Assembly (NCBI GenBank): GCA_964387795.1
Contig: CAYLYP010000002.1
Location: forward strand, 1 to 64,000
Length of the DNA stretch: 64,000 bases
Source: CAYLYP01 sp964387795
GTDB lineage: Bacteria > Bacteroidota > Bacteroidia > Bacteroidales > UBA7960
Reading direction: 5' to 3'
Part shown: positions 61,721-64,000 of the stretch, one piece after another
Numbering within the stretch: position 1 is the stretch's first letter
Layout: each line of letters begins with the position of its first letter
The notes under the pieces: model-generated
What the model saw: only the letters and a program-made list of their open reading frames with translations
The model's database searches: none
What the model was told of the DNA's origin: nothing
Translations under genes and position numbers: made by a program

Positions 61721-62353
61721 TTATTTGAAAACCATTGTATTTATAGTTCTTAAAAGAATTTCCTTTTGTGCGTATGAATTAAAGGCAAAAATAACATAAA
61801 AGCTAAACCCATTTGAAACTGTCGTAAAATAGTGTTGTTCAACTTCATATCCGTTATAGTTGACCCGAGTAACCATTTTATAAAAATCTTTCCCATTAAT
61901 ACTTTGATACGTTATTTCATCTGAAACGTAGTCATATTTGAATTCTCCATTCTTAATCAAGTCAATAACCAATAACAGATAATCCTTTCCGTTTTTTATT
62001 TCAGGTGAGTTCATTATATTTTCAACACCAATTGAGATGTTTGAATTAAACTCAAGTTCAGAGCCTGCCTTATATTGAAATACTTCTAATAAAACAGCAC
62101 TTTCTAACTCATACGCATCAATAATAGTCTCACTGTTCCCTGTTGTTTCATCATTTGAGGTATTATCAACCTGCTTGGGAGATCTTACATCCCATCCGTA
62201 GGGCAGCATGATTTGAAAATCAAAATAATCGTTTTTATATACCCCATATTCTACACGCCCCATGTCAAAAACAGTTATTTGGCCTTTGCTTGTAAAACAA
62301 AATGACATCACAGCAATGATAATCAGTCCAAAAGTTTTAATCCAGGTTTTCAT
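61721..62353 (-). CDS. Uncharacterised exported protein
   Basis: A 210-residue protein with a signal peptide (MKTWIKTFGLIIIAVMSFCF, cleavage near KGQ). The middle part, NDYFDFQIMLPYGWDVRSP, resembles the PsbP/DUF1795-like style of lipoproteins (LPxGW segment), and the C-terminus YFTTVSNGFSFYVIFAFNS supports this fold. Function unknown. It lies 149 bp beyond the first 290-bp repeat, in the same direction as the toxin-antitoxin pair. Confidence 0.75.
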   Translation of the reverse strand: MKTWIKTFGLIIIAVMSFCFTSKGQITVFDMGRVEYGVYKNDYFDFQIMLPYGWDVRSPKQVDNTSNDETTGNSETIIDAYELESAVLLEVFQYKAGSELEFNSNISIGVENIMNSPEIKNGKDYLLLVIDLIKNGEFKYDYVSDEITYQSINGKDFYKMVTRVNYNGYEVEQHYFTTVSNGFSFYVIFAFNSYAQKEILLRTINTMVFK

Positions 62354-62502
62354 TTAGTATGTTTTTATTTATTTGTTTTCTGTTTTCTAAGTCCCACAAT
62401 TTTTTACCTGATCGTAAGTATCCAAACAAACAATAATGTACCTCTTAAACTGTTTAAGTTTTGATTCCGGCCTTTAAAGTAGTATAGGATTATAGAACTC
62501 TT

Positions 62503-62794
62503 GGGATTAAATTCACATTTTCCCCGCACAAAAATATAAAAAAAGCGATAAATGGTGATGTTTTAACAGAAAATGTTTTACTTGCTAATTGGGAAATAGA
62601 GAATTAAACAAAGTGAATCTAGCCGCACTGATCTTTATATCAGAAAAGCTTCACCCCCACTCTTTTCTTTAAAAATCCATCCCCAAGCCCTTTAAAAACC
62701 ATAGTGCTATCCTGCGGGATTATTTCTACCCGGGCTTATTCGCTATCGCTCATTTGCTGGTGTAATATACCGGGACGCGCTGAACACATGAAGC
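62503..62794 (-). repeat. About 290-bp direct repeat, copy A (right after the HEPN gene)
   Basis: This segment is nearly identical to 63527-63817. Shared blocks include CCCGCACAAAAATAT, GCTAATTGG, TGAATCTAGCCGCACTGATC, CAGAAAAGCTTCACCCCCAC, CCCAAGCCCTTTAAAAACCA, ATAGTGCTATCCTGC, ACCCGGGCTTATTCGCTATC and CACATGAAGC. Differences are small indels plus two variable stretches (near 62715-62725 and 62764-62784). The whole unit repeats at about 1,024 bp. Confidence 0.9.
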
Positions 62795-62818
62795 CCTATT
62801 TTTGTATGCAGTTGATTT

Positions 62819-63151
62819 TTATTTTAGCAAATTGTTAATTTCGATTTTCAGAATGGGTAAGTGCCTAACTATTGTCCCCCAAATAATTTCATTATCTATT
62901 GTATCATAGCCATGAATCACACGGTTACGCATACTGATTATCTGCCTTTTATTTGATATTTCAATTGTAGGATCAATCTTTTCAATTTTATTCATTGCTT
63001 CCCCAATAATCTCAAACTCTCTCTCAACAGCTCTACGAAGCATTTTTTCTGACATGTATGATTTAAAATCACGCTTATCGCCAAGATAATTCTCAATCGA
63101 ATCTATTGATTCACGAATATCATAAAGAAATTTCTTAATCTCAAGCTCCAT
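62819..63151 (-). CDS. HepT-like HEPN toxin (RX4HXY RNase)
   Basis: A 110-residue helical HEPN (DUF86) protein. The motif RNRVIHGY (R75, H80, Y82) is the RX4HXY active site; HepT toxins cut RNA, and the tyrosine can be AMPylated by the MntA antitoxin. It overlaps the nucleotidyltransferase gene by 11 bp, the usual order in this type VII-class system. The pair is bounded by two 290-bp direct repeats. Confidence 0.93.
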   Translation of the reverse strand: MELEIKKFLYDIRESIDSIENYLGDKRDFKSYMSEKMLRRAVEREFEIIGEAMNKIEKIDPTIEISNKRQIISMRNRVIHGYDTIDNEIIWGTIVRHLPILKIEINNLLK

Positions 63152-63446
63152 AAATCAATGTTTTTGTTCGATTAACAGAATCAATAAAATATGGATTTGA
63201 TAAAGATTTATCGGTAACCAAATCTACTGACCGATTAAAGAGATTTTCAAATTTATCTGCTAAATCGAAATAAGTATCTGCATAATCACCATAATCCATG
63301 GGATAAAATGAAATTAGCAAATCTATATCACTTTGATCATTAAACTTATCAGTACAAACAGAGCCAAAAGCAAACAGAGATTTAACATTGTGCGAAATGC
63401 ACAATGCTTTTATCCTATCAATATTGTCTGTCAGCAATCTTTGCAT
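63141..63446 (-). CDS. MntA-like minimal nucleotidyltransferase antitoxin
   Basis: A 101-residue MNT protein. The motif GS-x10-DxD (G28, S29, then D40 and D42, with FAFGSVCTDKF) is intact, so it can probably AMPylate the partner toxin. It is upstream of, and overlaps by 11 bp, the HEPN gene. Confidence 0.94.
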   Translation of the reverse strand: MQRLLTDNIDRIKALCISHNVKSLFAFGSVCTDKFNDQSDIDLLISFYPMDYGDYADTYFDLADKFENLFNRSVDLVTDKSLSNPYFIDSVNRTKTLIYGA

Positions 63447-63526
63447 GTCAATATATTTTATACAAATCTACAATTATTATAAAACATTCGCAAGCAGCAC
63501 TCTTTCTCAATTGGTTAAAACCTGTA

Positions 63527-63817
63527 GGGATTTTATTCATTTCCCCGCACAAAAATATCAAAAAAGCGATAAATGGTAATGTTTTAGTAAAAATGTTTTA
63601 CTTGCTAATTGGTGGAAATAGAGAATTAAACAAAGTGAATCTAGCCGCACTGATCTTTTTATCAGAAAAGCTTCACCCCCACTCTTTTCTTTAAAAATCC
63701 ATCCCCAAGCCCTTTAAAAACCATAGTGCTATCCTGCAGAAAATAGTTCTACCCGGGCTTATTCGCTATCGCTCATTTGCTGGTGTTACATGCTTAGGTA
63801 TTCCGACCACATGAAGC
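63527..63817 (-). repeat. About 290-bp direct repeat, copy B (before the MNT gene)
   Basis: Second copy of 62503-62794, same orientation. It lies between the MNT start and the end of a further minus-strand gene. Short plus-strand frames across it (for example 63404-63694) are translations of the repeat. Together the two copies bracket the toxin-antitoxin pair. Confidence 0.9.
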
Positions 63818-63836
63818 ACTAATTTATTACCGCCAG

Positions 63837-64000
63837 TTATTCCTCTATTTTTATACTAAAATCATCTATAAATATTTTTTCTTTTGAAGGATTATAAACA
63901 TATATTTTAATTAAATCGGCTTGTTTAATGCTATCAGGAATACTAATAGTTTTATTAAACTTAATCCATTTATTCTCTTCCTTCACATTACTTTTTAAAT
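63837..64000 (-). CDS. C-terminal end of an unidentified protein (cut by window edge)
   Basis: A stop at 63837-63839 closes a minus-strand frame that is open to the right edge, at least 53 codons. The readable end is WIKFNKTISIPDSIKQADLI and YVYNPSKEKIFIDDFSIKIEE, a beta-rich pattern seen at the ends of surface or carbohydrate-binding proteins. The family is not identified. It ends 20 bp from repeat copy B. Confidence 0.6.
   Translation of the reverse strand, partial: LKSNVKEENKWIKFNKTISIPDSIKQADLIKIYVYNPSKEKIFIDDFSIKIEE

Noticed and set aside
63404..63694. 96-aa gene across repeat copy B
   Set aside because: A translation of the 290-bp repeat opposite to the MNT gene; similar frames occur in copy A without conservation of reading frame.

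Overview
The window reads as the chromosome of a Bacteroidota bacterium, most likely an anaerobic or facultative member of the Bacteroidales/Marinilabiliales side. The reasons are: the TAnnTTTG-type minus-7 promoter box in front of many genes, few Shine-Dalgarno sites, a GldI-like FKBP lipoprotein and other Bacteroidota-style lipoproteins, a subtilase with a type IX-like C-terminal tail, Rex with a trimeric-type [FeFe]-hydrogenase, a DUF6934 gene, and AT-rich spacers full of dispersed repeats. No rRNA, tRNA, CRISPR array, prophage or complete classical insertion sequence was seen, apart from one REP-associated transposase.

Layout. 1-710: start of gyrA facing away from clpC. 3.3-13.5 kb (minus): a hydrogen-metabolism run, hydC-hydB-hydA, a hydrogenase-like sensor histidine kinase, a response regulator, a receiver-kinase hybrid, rex, a RibF-like FAD synthetase and a PhnP-like hydrolase. 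A Rex-type operator lies next to the hydC start, and rex is in the same run, so the unit probably closes a redox feedback loop. 13.5-14.6 kb: repeat-rich spacer. 14.6-17.9 kb (plus): a second sensory module, [2Fe-2S] thioredoxin-like protein, degenerate HydS-like PAS protein, SpoIIE/PP2C phosphatase. 18-26.8 kb (plus): ribD, a DMT transporter, a YigZ-like protein, a split UshA-like pair, dnaA, a low-molecular-weight phosphatase, a PLP dehydratase and an RsmI-like methylase.

27-31.6 kb (minus): lgt, three adjacent FKBP lipoprotein genes and an NrnA-like DHH phosphoesterase. 31.9-36.7 kb: ndk, an XRE regulator with an operator-like array, a 1.2-kb AT-rich spacer holding phased GTTTAC palindromes and a perfect 34-bp palindrome, a subtilase and a lipoprotein. 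36.8-43.9 kb (minus): mnmA, a MORN-like repeat protein, gmhB, gmhA, two glycosyltransferases and a U32 protein (tRNA modification plus heptose/surface glycan work). 44-46.7 kb (plus): an ArnT-like GT39 and a LacI regulator with its own operator.

46.7-53.5 kb is an accessory zone. It has short palindromic repeats, a RAYT transposase inside a REP-like array, three copies of a roughly 60-110-bp repeat that alternate with orphan genes (DUF6934 plus a 53-aa partner and two secreted proteins), and an SDR. 53.9-61.3 kb returns to conserved genes: ROK kinase, ettA, an aspartase fused to a cyclic-nucleotide-type sensor domain, a DMT transporter, a PepSY-TM protein behind a 93-bp tandem repeat, and a His-rich OB-fold lipoprotein. 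61.7-64 kb: an exported orphan, then a HEPN/MNT toxin-antitoxin pair lying between two roughly 290-bp direct repeats, and the end of a further gene cut by the window edge.

The most interesting parts are the two different hydrogenase-derived sensors beside hydABC and rex, the sensor-domain aspartase, the phased palindromes in the 33-34 kb spacer, and the repeat-separated cargo near 48-51 kb and 62.5-63.8 kb. All calls come from reading the sequence; no database search was run.
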